Part shown: positions 18,627 through 27,600 of the stretch, in pieces
Numbering within the stretch: the first letter of the stretch is position 1
Layout: each line of letters starts with the position of its first letter
Assembly: GCA_001464795.1 (NCBI GenBank)
Contig: LNEB01000014.1
Coordinates: forward strand, 124,001 to 188,000
Direction: 5' to 3'
DNA length: 64,000 bases
Source of the DNA: Bdellovibrionales bacterium Ga0074139
GTDB lineage: Bacteria; Bdellovibrionota; Bdellovibrionia; Bdellovibrionales; Bdellovibrionaceae
Program-made: the position numbers and the translations under genes
The notes under the pieces: generated by a model
Database searches by the model: none
What the model was told of the DNA's origin: nothing
The model's input: the letters and a program-made list of their open reading frames with translations, nothing else

Positions 18627-18648
18627 TTTTTAATTCCTTTTATAATTT

Positions 18649-20274
18649 TTAGGGGTTGTAAATTGTGATCCAAGGTTTAGAAGTCACGAGGTCGCGGCTC
18701 CAGGTTTCAGTCACTTGAATATCTTGAAGACTTGTTATGTTGGTTGCTCTTGAAGATTTGCCAAAAACCGAGTCAAGCACATTTAAAATCAGTGCGCCCC
18801 CATTACAGTAGACGTTTGTTGGGCAAACTTTTTGTAATCCTTCAGCCAATACAACTGCGCCGTGAGGACCTGGTTTTGCAGCTGCTAAAACACTATTTCG
18901 ATCGATCAATGTTGGTATTGCCATATTTGCAATTCGTGTAAATATTTGGTGTCTTAAGTCCTTTTCAATAGCCAAACGTTGCTCTTCAGTTACAGAATTC
19001 GATGCATCTTGTTGGGACCAATCAATTGAAAATTCATCCTTGAATTCATTTCTTTCATCCACAGACGAAGAAGTTCTTGAACTGAAAAATCCACCTCTTT
19101 TTTTGAATTGGACAATTTTTTGATACAATTTATGCATATTGTACTTGGCCGTTACTTTTAGATTAAAAGTCGTTGGAAAATCATAAGTGACAGCTAAGCC
19201 ATACTTCATTGATTTCACACCTGGGTCATTTTCAATCCCGAAGTCCATAGGTTTTAATAGCGGACAAGTTCCAATTAAACTTAAAGCAATGTTGGCATTG
19301 AACGAGTCAGGATAGGAATCTAACTGAATGGCTCCTACACTTCGTCTACCAGGCAGATCAAAAGATAATATAGCATCCTCTGATGGCAAGTCCTGTAAAC
19401 CAGCAATACTAGGATATACATTCACATTTGAAGTTTGGATTTTTTCAAATGAGAATCCTGTGTTACTAGCTTTTAATGTTTCTAAATTTTTATCCCAAGA
19501 ACCTGTATATTTAAAGCTTGCACGAGCGCCCATCAATTTTCCGTACTTAGAATAAAGTGTTTCAAAGTGATTTCTATTTTCTGAAATTAATTCGAAAACT
19601 CTCTTGTTCTGTTTTTCAAAGAAGCTCAAATTCTCTTTTGCTCTTTCGACAGCGTTTTTTCGACGTTCATATTCACGAACTTCTGTTGACCGAGAACGAG
19701 CAAAGGCTCTTCTTTCTTTCATAAGCTCTCGTTTTTCAGTCATTAGATTTTTTGCTTCATCTCGCTCAAGAGTGCAGTCTTGCTGACAATCATTCAATTT
19801 TTCATAGAGCTCTTCAATTTTGGCTTCGATATCTGAAATTTGAGAATCCATATCAACAAGCTGTTTCATATCTGCAGAATCAGTATAAAGGCCCAGCTCT
19901 GTATTCGCTTTAATCACTTCTTGTACTAGCTTTTCAGATTCTTTAGATTTTTGTGTCGCTTCATTTGTCAGCTCAGCATATCTTTCGTTGAGCTGTTTAA
20001 CGAATCCTCTTGAAGCCTTGAGATCCTCACAAAATATAACATTGGCTGTAATCGTATGAAGATCACCGACTTGGGCTTCAGCGGTATTGGGTGGCAACAC
20101 AAAAACTTTATTGGGATCCGTATCATCCATAACAATGTTTGAGTTTGTGTTGTTGAGAATCGCTGAGATTTTTGTGATTTCTTTGGGGTAAAGCGTGGGT
20201 GCCGCATAGGCTTGGCTGGATAGCCAAGCAGTAGCTCCGACCACCACTTTTAAAAATTTCATGTTCTGTTTCAT
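18649..20274 (-). CDS. Secreted coiled-coil protein, unknown function
   Basis: The reading frame is open to 20361, but the ATG at 20274 is the likely start. It is preceded by AAGGAG and begins a good signal peptide (MKQNMKFLKVVVGATAWLSS, cut after AYA). This gives 541 aa. Residues ~75-240 are a long charged coiled coil (KEIEELYEKLND-like heptads, RDEAKNLMTEKRELMKERRA). The C-terminal half is mixed and contains a strand-rich segment and a Cys pair (CPTNVYCNGG). No family is recognised. It is first in the minus-strand set 16003-20274 and lies 169 nt from the divergent TIGR02147 gene. Confidence 0.7.
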   Translation of the reverse strand: MKQNMKFLKVVVGATAWLSSQAYAAPTLYPKEITKISAILNNTNSNIVMDDTDPNKVFVLPPNTAEAQVGDLHTITANVIFCEDLKASRGFVKQLNERYAELTNEATQKSKESEKLVQEVIKANTELGLYTDSADMKQLVDMDSQISDIEAKIEELYEKLNDCQQDCTLERDEAKNLMTEKRELMKERRAFARSRSTEVREYERRKNAVERAKENLSFFEKQNKRVFELISENRNHFETLYSKYGKLMGARASFKYTGSWDKNLETLKASNTGFSFEKIQTSNVNVYPSIAGLQDLPSEDAILSFDLPGRRSVGAIQLDSYPDSFNANIALSLIGTCPLLKPMDFGIENDPGVKSMKYGLAVTYDFPTTFNLKVTAKYNMHKLYQKIVQFKKRGGFFSSRTSSSVDERNEFKDEFSIDWSQQDASNSVTEEQRLAIEKDLRHQIFTRIANMAIPTLIDRNSVLAAAKPGPHGAVVLAEGLQKVCPTNVYCNGGALILNVLDSVFGKSSRATNITSLQDIQVTETWSRDLVTSKPWITIYNP

Positions 20275-20386
20275 TTTAAGTTTCTCCTTTAATTTTGAGA
20301 GTCTCGCTTTGAGACACCCATCGGTTGTGAAGCAGAACCTAAAGCTTTTAATGCGATGCATATAGATTTATTAATTTAAAGTTTAA

Positions 20387-20415
20387 GTTAATAATTAATT
20401 TTTTTGTTAATAATT
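20387..20415. repeat. Direct repeat in an intergenic region (possible operator)
   Basis: GTTAATAATT occurs at 20387-20396 and again at 20406-20415, 19 nt apart. It lies between the divergent coiled-coil gene and the TIGR02147 gene. The area is AT-rich, so chance is possible. The second TIGR02147 locus lacks the same repeat. Confidence 0.3.
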
Positions 20416-20443
20416 TGATCTAAGTGTCCGATACTAAACAAGT

Positions 20444-21247
20444 ATGAGGATCTACGATTTTTTACAATATAAGCCCTTTTTATTAGAATTTATGGCTTCA
20501 TTTCCCAAAAAAGGCAGAGGTCAGGCTCTGAAACTTTCTAAATATTTAGGGGTCAGTTCTGTTGTGATCAGCCAGATTCTAAAAGCCGATCGCCACTTCA
20601 CAACCGAGCAAGCCTTAAGCATTACTGAATTTTATGGTTTTGACGAAAGAGCCACCGAGTACTTTCTTAATATGGTCGCAAAAGATAAATCAGGGACTCA
20701 TCAATTGGCACAGCACTATTTGAAGAAACTTAAAAAAATCCAGAGCGAAGAAACGCAAGTTAAAAGTCGAATCGTGCAAGCTCAACAATTGACTGAAATT
20801 CAAACCGCTCAATTTTATTCCAATTGGTTTTATAGCGGAGTTCGTCTGCTCAGTTCCATTCCTGAATATAAAACAATAGATGATTTTGCATCTTACTTGG
20901 GTCTCAGTCGCGCTAAAGTACGCGAAGTCGTTAATTTTTTAATCCAACTGGGCCTTTGCGTAGAGGAAAATGGATCCATCACGATGGGGCCATCCGCAAC
21001 TTACTTGGATCCGACATCTGCCTTTGCGAATAACCACAGAAGAAATTGGCGCGGCAAAGCCATTGAAAAAATGAGTGAGCCTGCTGCCAACGACTTATTT
21101 TACACAAGCCCCATGTCTCTATCAGTAGCTGATGTTAAAAATATTCGAAAAGATATTTTAGCGTTCGTAGGAACAGTTTCAAAAAGAGTGGCTGATTCCC
21201 CAAGTGAAACAGTGGCGTGTCTAAATATTGATTTATTTGAGTTCTGA
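20444..21247 (+). CDS. TIGR02147/DUF4423 family protein (putative regulator)
   Basis: This family is found mainly in Fibrobacter and Bdellovibrio-like bacteria and is usually annotated only as conserved. The N-terminal part (YLGVSSVVISQILKADRHFT followed by EQALSITEFYGF) looks like a helix-turn-helix DNA-binding domain. The middle (LSRAKVREVVNFLIQLGL) resembles a winged-helix segment. The end is FNIDLFEF-like, as in its paralogue at 49101-49916, which ends in a comparable CFNMDWFWL. The two share the same layout and length (267 and 271 aa). Its stop overlaps the convergent HExxH lipoprotein gene by 15 nt. A regulatory role is inferred, not shown. Confidence 0.85.
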   Translation: MRIYDFLQYKPFLLEFMASFPKKGRGQALKLSKYLGVSSVVISQILKADRHFTTEQALSITEFYGFDERATEYFLNMVAKDKSGTHQLAQHYLKKLKKIQSEETQVKSRIVQAQQLTEIQTAQFYSNWFYSGVRLLSSIPEYKTIDDFASYLGLSRAKVREVVNFLIQLGLCVEENGSITMGPSATYLDPTSAFANNHRRNWRGKAIEKMSEPAANDLFYTSPMSLSVADVKNIRKDILAFVGTVSKRVADSPSETVACLNIDLFEF

Positions 21248-23206
21248 GGGAAAGTTTTTATTTAATTCTTGAAGCGCATCTAACAAATGTTGTTTTGATA
21301 GAGCTAAGGCTTTGCGCTTATCTACTCCAAGCTCAATAGGAATAACAAACTTATAATAAAATTGCTTAGCAGAGTAACGCGAGGATTCAAGTTCATCTTT
21401 AATTGGATTGTTTGATTCATTAATGAAAACATTATCGACCTGCATCCATGCTTTCTTTACTAGCTTTAAAGCTGCTTCAAATTTCTCATAATTTTCTCCG
21501 ACTGAACCCTTAAAAAAATGAGGATATACAAAGTCTGGCATATCATAAGTAAGATCCATTATTAAATGCCCTAGTATTTCATTAATTTTGTTTTGATCGT
21601 GTTCACTTTGAAGAATAAAATCTAATTCATCAATTTTACCGATAGCAGATTTTATGTTTGTCTTTACTTCTTTAGAAGTTGAAATTGGCTCTAAGAATGC
21701 TTCATATTTATTAAGTTGGCTTTCAAATTCGCTAATTACCTTTTTTTGCTCTTCGTCATTATCAAATTTAAGCTTAGTTGCTATTTCCACAATTAACTCA
21801 AGTGCCTTTTTGAATTGCAAATTTTTGGGGAATGAAGAAATCTTTGATAAATCTATGCAAATCTCATTTTTTTGCAAAGACTGTTCAAAGCTTGGACAAG
21901 AATTAATATTATGAATAATAATTGAATATTTAAAAATGTAATCTCCAAATGTGTGCAGTTGAAGATCCATTTCCTGAAGTGGACTGTACAAATCATATTC
22001 ATCTTTAAAGTTTTTAAATATGAAAACTGCATCATTAAAGGCCTGCCACGCTGACCTATTTTCATCTGATATATTTTCATTCAAATTGATGTCGGGAAAA
22101 TTTCTTTGCAATGAAATGAGCCCTGATTCTAAATTGTCTTTAACTACTGCGAGAGGAAATTTTAAATTTTCATTCGACGGATGATCAGACATCTGAGCAG
22201 TCACAATATTGGTATAGTTTGCATAGGTATCGCCAATCGCACGAGGCACAGATAATATTTTAAAAAAGGAATCGTTTGTGACATTATTTTTGGAGATGAA
22301 TACACGGTGTAGCACTGACGCCGCTTCCTTTGCTTTAGCAATGCTTTCAGCTAGTTTCCAAATATCTTCACCAATTGCTCCAAAGTAAAACTCAGTGCCA
22401 CGAAAGTATTCCATTTCAAAAGTTAAACTTACAAGAGCTTGATAGACTAATGGCAGTAATTTCTCTTTAGATTCATTTTTTTTCAGCAACAGAATAATTT
22501 GATCAACTGATGAAATTGCACTTTTGAGATTGTTTTTAATAGCAAGTATCTCTTGATCCTTATCATAAAAGGTTTTGTATTTAGTCAATTGATGATTGAT
22601 ATATTTATGTAGCTTTAATGCCTCTGTCTCTTTAAAACCTTCTAGGTGAGCTATCTCGTGAATCAAAAGTCCAATCATCTCTTTAAATAAAGATTCTTTT
22701 GGAATTTTTCTTAAGTTTTCTATACTTAAACAAACATCAGCTCCAATTCTGTGACTACTGACTGATGCATCTGAGTGTCGATGACCTTCAGCTGCACAGG
22801 GTCCCTTTGATTTCCATACAATATTTCCTTTTTTAAATTTTTGCTTAAATAATCCTTCGGGTGTAATAATAGGAAAGATCTTTTTTTGCTCTTTATGATC
22901 CCAACCTTTTGGATAAAAAATCTTCATTGCCACTGGATCAAGTTCTGAATTCCTTAAACTTAAAATGATGTCCCGTATTGGATTAACTTTGTAAAGTTCA
23001 TCTCCATTAATATCTTGTATAGCAACGATCGCACTTTGAACGGCAAACCTGACTTCTTCCTCGGTACTACCCAAAGCGTCCCCACCACCCACATCCTGCC
23101 CACCCTGTGGGGTAGCAGTCGCCTGGGGGGCTGTTGATTTTGAGGGAGTTTTGTTACAACTCACAACCAACATCGAAAACAGAATAAGGATTAGGATTTT
23201 CAACAT
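21233..23206 (-). CDS. Large lipoprotein with HExxH motif (metallopeptidase-like)
   Basis: The signal sequence MLKILILILFSMLVVSCNKT has a VVSC lipobox. A low-complexity linker leads to GGQDVGGGDALG. A possible zinc-binding HEIAH follows at residues 183-187 (LLIHEIAHLEGF), with E193-E195 nearby as possible third ligands. The remaining 450 residues are helical and contain two similar blocks (SAISSVDQIILLLKK / SAIGKIDELDFILQS), which suggests an internal duplication. No named peptidase family is recognised. The GGG-rich linker and HE-type helix recur in the protein at 50534-51952, which also lies next to a TIGR02147 gene. Confidence 0.72.
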   Translation of the reverse strand: MLKILILILFSMLVVSCNKTPSKSTAPQATATPQGGQDVGGGDALGSTEEEVRFAVQSAIVAIQDINGDELYKVNPIRDIILSLRNSELDPVAMKIFYPKGWDHKEQKKIFPIITPEGLFKQKFKKGNIVWKSKGPCAAEGHRHSDASVSSHRIGADVCLSIENLRKIPKESLFKEMIGLLIHEIAHLEGFKETEALKLHKYINHQLTKYKTFYDKDQEILAIKNNLKSAISSVDQIILLLKKNESKEKLLPLVYQALVSLTFEMEYFRGTEFYFGAIGEDIWKLAESIAKAKEAASVLHRVFISKNNVTNDSFFKILSVPRAIGDTYANYTNIVTAQMSDHPSNENLKFPLAVVKDNLESGLISLQRNFPDINLNENISDENRSAWQAFNDAVFIFKNFKDEYDLYSPLQEMDLQLHTFGDYIFKYSIIIHNINSCPSFEQSLQKNEICIDLSKISSFPKNLQFKKALELIVEIATKLKFDNDEEQKKVISEFESQLNKYEAFLEPISTSKEVKTNIKSAIGKIDELDFILQSEHDQNKINEILGHLIMDLTYDMPDFVYPHFFKGSVGENYEKFEAALKLVKKAWMQVDNVFINESNNPIKDELESSRYSAKQFYYKFVIPIELGVDKRKALALSKQHLLDALQELNKNFPSELK

Positions 23207-23366
23207 ATCGGTAAAGACTGCACAATGGAATCCACATTGGTTTCCAATTCATTGAAGCTAATGCTCTATAGCTGTATCAATTTTAGTCACTAAGACACAG
23301 TTTGCTTCTTATCATAAGTATCCAGAAAGACATATCAAACCCCAGAATTACAGACTAATAATAGGA

Positions 23367-24638
23367 ATGCTAAATGCTCAAATTAGAAAAAAAAAGGTGG
23401 TTATCGTTGGGGCTGGTTTTGCTGGTCTTAATGCTGCCAAAAAACTATCCAATGAAGATAACCTATCCGTTATTTTGATAGACCACAAAAATCATCATTT
23501 GTTTCAACCCTTGCTTTATCAAGTTGCTACGGCTGGTTTAGATCCCTCAGATATTGCTGTTCCAATTCGGGGTGAATTCGCTGAAAACTCCAATGTGGTC
23601 GTTCATTTAGCAAAAGTGGAATTCATTGACCTAGAAAAGCAAAAAGTGACTTTATTAAATTCCGCAGATCCAGTGGATTATGATTACTTAATTTTAGCTT
23701 GTGGTGCTCAACATAGTTATTTTGGTAATCACAGTTGGGAACAATGGGCACCGGGTCTGAAAACCTTAGAACAGGCCACTGAAATCAGGCACCGAATTCT
23801 TTCAGCCTTTGAAAAAGCAGAAAATGAAACAGATCCTGAAATGCAAAAACGCTACCTCAACTTTGTCGTTGTTGGTGGAGGACCCACAGGAGTCGAGTTA
23901 GCAGGTGCTATTGCTGAAATAAGTAGAAAAGTATTAGTCAACGATTTCAAAGTCATCAACCCTGCCTTAGCCCAGGTTTATCTTTTTGAAGCAGGACCAA
24001 GACTACTAGCAGACTTCGAACCTAGTTTGTCCGCAAAAGCCAAAAAAGATTTAGAAATTTTAGGGGTCACAGTTTTAGTTAATCAAAAAGTGGAAAACAT
24101 CACGCAACATGGTGTTTTTTATTCTGATCAATTAATATCAAGCGAGTCTATTTTTTGGGCAGCTGGAGTGCAGGCTAGACAAATTCCCACAACTCCAAGC
24201 TTACAGCAAGACAAAGCAGGCAAAGTCTATGTAGAACCCAATTTAACAATTAAAGGTTTTAGTAATGCTTTTGTTGTAGGTGATATGGCTCACGTTGAAA
24301 CCACTGAATCAAAAATTGTACCTGGGGTTGCGCCTGCTGCCATTCAAATGGGTCTGCATGTTGCGAAATCTATTGTAAAAAATAAAAATGAAATATTTCA
24401 CTATTATGACAAAGGTTTAATGGCCACCATCGGAAAAAATAAAGCTGTTATGCAATCACCAGGAAAATTTTTTAAGTTTGATGGTCGTATCGCTTGGTGG
24501 GCCTGGTTGTTAATTCACGTTCTTTATCTAGTCGGGTTTCGAAACAGACTATCTGTTTTATCACAATGGGTTTGGAGTTATTTGTTTTCAAAACATGGCT
24601 CAAGATTGATCACAAATTCAACCTGGGAAAACAATTAA
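23367..24638 (+). CDS. ndh: Type II NADH dehydrogenase (NDH-2) family FAD oxidoreductase
   Basis: A single-subunit, non-proton-pumping NADH:quinone oxidoreductase of the inner membrane face. The FAD-binding GxGxxG is VVIVGAGFAGLNAAKKL near the N-terminus. The NAD site is VVVGGGPTGVELAGAIAE around residue 170. The quinone-site region appears as GVAPAAIQMG. The C-terminal part has an amphipathic/hydrophobic stretch (WWAWLLIHVLYLVGFRNR) that docks these enzymes to the membrane. At 423 aa it has the usual size. The gene stands alone, 101 nt before the PYP cluster. Whether the two are linked is unknown; an AT-only inverted repeat lies between them. Confidence 0.9.
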   Translation: MLNAQIRKKKVVIVGAGFAGLNAAKKLSNEDNLSVILIDHKNHHLFQPLLYQVATAGLDPSDIAVPIRGEFAENSNVVVHLAKVEFIDLEKQKVTLLNSADPVDYDYLILACGAQHSYFGNHSWEQWAPGLKTLEQATEIRHRILSAFEKAENETDPEMQKRYLNFVVVGGGPTGVELAGAIAEISRKVLVNDFKVINPALAQVYLFEAGPRLLADFEPSLSAKAKKDLEILGVTVLVNQKVENITQHGVFYSDQLISSESIFWAAGVQARQIPTTPSLQQDKAGKVYVEPNLTIKGFSNAFVVGDMAHVETTESKIVPGVAPAAIQMGLHVAKSIVKNKNEIFHYYDKGLMATIGKNKAVMQSPGKFFKFDGRIAWWAWLLIHVLYLVGFRNRLSVLSQWVWSYLFSKHGSRLITNSTWENN

Positions 24639-24707
24639 AAAAATTTTAACTCAATTGAAATTTTTTAAGCACTAAAACTGGTATCAAGTAACCATCGTTT
24701 AAACCGA

Positions 24708-24730
24708 AGAAGACGTCACAAACATCTTCT
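24708..24730 (+). promoter_or_regulatory. Short hairpin next to the ribosome site of the PYP cluster
   Basis: AGAAGA at 24708-24713 can pair with TCTTCT at 24725-24730. The GAGG ribosome site follows at once, 6 nt before the ATG at 24740. The stem is only 6 bp, so a regulatory role is possible but weakly supported. Confidence 0.25.
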
Positions 24731-24739
24731 GAGGTCACA

Positions 24740-26194
24740 ATGTCAGTTAAAGAAAATATTCTTAAAAATTTAACTCCAACTGATTTAGATAAAAAATTTA
24801 AAGAGCTTCTTGATTGTCTGCCACCATTTGAAGAACAAGAACTTTTAAAAGCTAAAAATTGGTTTGATGAAAAAGTTGATTCCGTTACCCAAATTGTAAA
24901 CGACATTGTGATTGAAAATGACGAGCAGGAATTGGTATTTCAATTATCAACGATTTGGTTGCAACTGCGTCTTGAGTGGAATCTTTATAATCTACAAATG
25001 CAATATCAAACGATGACGCTTGGGCAAGCAAAGCCTTGGCTTATGATCAAAGGATCATGTTTAAGTTATTTAGTCGAGTTATTTGAATTCAGTATCGATT
25101 CTTACCGTGTTTTTTGGCTCTCTAGATTAGCCACTGATCCTATCCAAGCCGTGTCGAATCGAATCGAGTTGGTCGATCGAATGCTAAGCATAACTCAAAC
25201 CACAGATAAAGAATTACAAACTGTTACTAATGATATTATCCAGGTTCGGGATTATGTCAGTCGATTGATTACCTCTGAAGATTCCGTCAAGCAGTTTCAC
25301 ACCTATATTGAAGCCTTGCTGGAAAAGACCAGCACTCTTGTGCAATTTACAACTAATGATTTTAAAAATTGTATTGAGTCCAGTTTGATTAAAGGATTTG
25401 CAAAAGAATCTCTTCGTTTCGTACTCAATCATAATATCAATGGTGAAACATTTTTTTTAAGACCCGAAGTTTCCCAAATTCTTTTAGAAATAACCACAAA
25501 GTGGATAGGCAATTTGGTTCAAGTATCACTTGAAAAAAGTGTAGAAGAACGAGTTGCAGTGAATAAGTCACAACACGTTAACATTTCTTGGTCCATTGAA
25601 AAAAAAGAAGGTAAGATTTTTTTTAGTCTTATAGATGACGGGGCTGGAAAAAACCCATTAATTCTTGAAACTGATCAATACAGAAATTTACAGATGGCAG
25701 GATCTGTTTTGAATACCCCTGGTGAAGGTTCAAAATTAGAGATCTCAATGTGTGCCACCCCCATAAGCCTTTATTGCATTTCAAACATTGATGAAAATAA
25801 AAAAATTAAAGTGGCCTTTGAAGCTGATGAAATTTTATCAGTGGAAAGTCATTATAAATCCATTACTCATGCCTTCGGCCATCCCTGTGTGGTTTCTGAT
25901 GCAAATGAAATGTACATACTGGTCGATTTGACTGAAATCTTTCAACAGTCACCTTTAAAAAAATCAACTTTTGTATTTTTAAAAACGAAAGAACCAAAAT
26001 CAGGATTTCCTATTTGTTTGCAGCTTAGCTCTGTCGAAGGTTTTACCCATGCTAGTCTTGCTACTGGTGGGGCCCTTGCGCAAAGTCCTTACTCCCGTGG
26101 ATTTTTTATTTATCGTCAAGAAGTTATAACAGTTCTAGATTCCATTATCATTGTACAAAATCTGAATACACAACGCCAAGAGGCTGCAGCATGA
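24740..26194 (+). CDS. Divergent CheA-like protein with degenerate ATPase and CheW-like end
   Basis: Residues ~245-340 align with the CheA ATPase domain. EERVAVNKSQHVNISWSIEK then FSLIDDGAG matches the CheA EER(I/V)A-GK...EVxDDGxG stretch without gaps, and the GSVLNTPGEGSKLEISM end also fits. However, the N-box reads LVQVSLEKSVEER. Val262 stands where CheA has the Mg-binding Asn of LxRNxxDHGIE, and two residues are deleted. There is no HPt domain with a phospho-acceptor histidine; the first 240 residues are helical and unknown. Residues ~340-484 are strand-rich and could be a CheW-like domain (inference). So it looks like a pseudokinase or scaffold. Its stop overlaps the lyase start by 4 nt (ATGA). 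Confidence 0.68.
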   Translation: MSVKENILKNLTPTDLDKKFKELLDCLPPFEEQELLKAKNWFDEKVDSVTQIVNDIVIENDEQELVFQLSTIWLQLRLEWNLYNLQMQYQTMTLGQAKPWLMIKGSCLSYLVELFEFSIDSYRVFWLSRLATDPIQAVSNRIELVDRMLSITQTTDKELQTVTNDIIQVRDYVSRLITSEDSVKQFHTYIEALLEKTSTLVQFTTNDFKNCIESSLIKGFAKESLRFVLNHNINGETFFLRPEVSQILLEITTKWIGNLVQVSLEKSVEERVAVNKSQHVNISWSIEKKEGKIFFSLIDDGAGKNPLILETDQYRNLQMAGSVLNTPGEGSKLEISMCATPISLYCISNIDENKKIKVAFEADEILSVESHYKSITHAFGHPCVVSDANEMYILVDLTEIFQQSPLKKSTFVFLKTKEPKSGFPICLQLSSVEGFTHASLATGGALAQSPYSRGFFIYRQEVITVLDSIIIVQNLNTQRQEAAA

Positions 26195-27600
26195 AGCCAA
26201 CTTGGAGTGAGCTTATGGCTTGGGGTGAGATAACGACTGAGTACCAATCTGATGTAAATCAAATAATTGCAGTCAGAAGAAGTTATGAAAATTTGCAAAC
26301 CATCATGAAAGATGGAAAGCAATCCATATACGGTTTGCATACAGGCTATGGGTCCAATGTAACCGATGCAGTATCTAGCCAAGACTGGAAAGATCACCAG
26401 CTTCATCTGCTCAATTACTTAAATGTGGGTCAGGGTCCCCTGTTTCAAGAAAGAGTTGTCAGACGAGCTCTGCGACTTCAAGCCTATAAAGTTGGATTGG
26501 GATATTCAGGTGTTCATCCAGAAACCTTTGATCTTTTGGTTCAACTTTCGAATTCAAAAAAACTACCTGAAGTTCCTATTTGGGGTTCACTCGGCGCTAG
26601 TGGTGACTTAATTCCCATGGCTCATGCAGTAGCTCCGTTGTTTCACAACCGAGACCCAAAAAGTCCAAGAGATGTGATTGCACTGGTCAATACCAATGCC
26701 ATGATGGCAAGTTACGCCATTGAAATCGCAGAGACCACAAAGCAACTTTTAGCTTCAACCCATAAAATCACTGGACTTGTGGGATATGCATTAGGGCTGA
26801 CTTCTGAAAATCAATCTCCTTGGAGCCTCAAAACACAAAATGAGCTTGAATGGGCTGATCTTTCAGCACAAAAAATCATGAACTTCAAAGAAGATTTCAT
26901 TCATCAACACAATTTTCGATTTTCAGAGAAAAGAAGAAATCTGATACCAACTCAAGAAAAATACTCAATTAGATGTGCACCGCAGATTTTAGGAAATGCT
27001 GAGGAAAATTTAAATTTTGCAGTTTCTAAAATTCTTCGTGAAGCCCTTAGTGTGGCTGACAATCCTTTAATACCACAAAATTCCAATGATCAAGTCTGTC
27101 ATGGAGGTTTGTTTTATACGTCCTATCTCGCAACAGCTTCAGACTTGATGAATGATATCATCTTTCGTTGTTGTGAAATCTTAGACCGACAGATTTTAAT
27201 ACTTATGGATTCCAATTTGAGCCATGGGTTACCAGTGAACCTCGAGATCTCAAAGTTTGACCACTGTAAAGGTTTACATCAACTTATTTCTAGTCTTTTA
27301 CAAATATTAAAATCTAAGTCCACACCTAGTCGCAATTTAAGTTTTTCCTGCGAAGGTAATAATCAAGATGTTGTCCCATGCTCAATGAATGCTCTGCATT
27401 TAGTGAGCGAAAACTTAGTTGTTGCTCGAAAAATCATTGAAACCTCAGATTTTACCGCTCAGCGGGCCTGCTACATAGCCTCTGAGCAAATGGTGCCAAG
27501 TGACCTCACTTTACAAAAATTTAAATCTAAATTTCAAACTGAGATGGTCTCGGTTGAAGACATAAACAATAAAAAAGGAGAAACCTATGAGTTTCGTTGA
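26191..27600 (+). CDS. tal: Aromatic amino-acid ammonia lyase, predicted tyrosine ammonia lyase for PYP chromophore
   Basis: Member of the MIO-dependent lyase family (HAL/PAL/TAL). The self-cyclising Ala-Ser-Gly is at residues 136-138 in GSLGASGDLIPMAH. The catalytic tyrosine is in IYGLHTGYGSNV (Y47). The substrate-selectivity pair, aligned without gaps from the MIO site, is Tyr76-Leu77. Rhodobacter TAL has His-Leu there, PAL has Phe-Leu and histidine lyase has Ser-His. The Leu fits a phenyl ring rather than imidazole. Together with PYP and a CoA ligase, this points to deamination of tyrosine to p-coumarate. At 469 aa it is shorter than most HALs (~510). It overlaps the pyp gene by 14 nt. Confidence 0.88.
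   Translation: MKPTWSELMAWGEITTEYQSDVNQIIAVRRSYENLQTIMKDGKQSIYGLHTGYGSNVTDAVSSQDWKDHQLHLLNYLNVGQGPLFQERVVRRALRLQAYKVGLGYSGVHPETFDLLVQLSNSKKLPEVPIWGSLGASGDLIPMAHAVAPLFHNRDPKSPRDVIALVNTNAMMASYAIEIAETTKQLLASTHKITGLVGYALGLTSENQSPWSLKTQNELEWADLSAQKIMNFKEDFIHQHNFRFSEKRRNLIPTQEKYSIRCAPQILGNAEENLNFAVSKILREALSVADNPLIPQNSNDQVCHGGLFYTSYLATASDLMNDIIFRCCEILDRQILILMDSNLSHGLPVNLEISKFDHCKGLHQLISSLLQILKSKSTPSRNLSFSCEGNNQDVVPCSMNALHLVSENLVVARKIIETSDFTAQRACYIASEQMVPSDLTLQKFKSKFQTEMVSVEDINNKKGETYEFR

Noticed and set aside
24639-24680. Rho-independent terminator after the NADH dehydrogenase
   Set aside because: The inverted repeat AAAAAATTT/AAATTTTTT contains only A-T pairs and would be unstable, so it is not listed as a terminator.
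26191-27600. Histidine ammonia-lyase (hutH) of histidine breakdown
   Set aside because: No hutU, hutI or hutG lies nearby, the selectivity pair is not Ser-His, and the gene overlaps pyp. A role in chromophore synthesis fits better.
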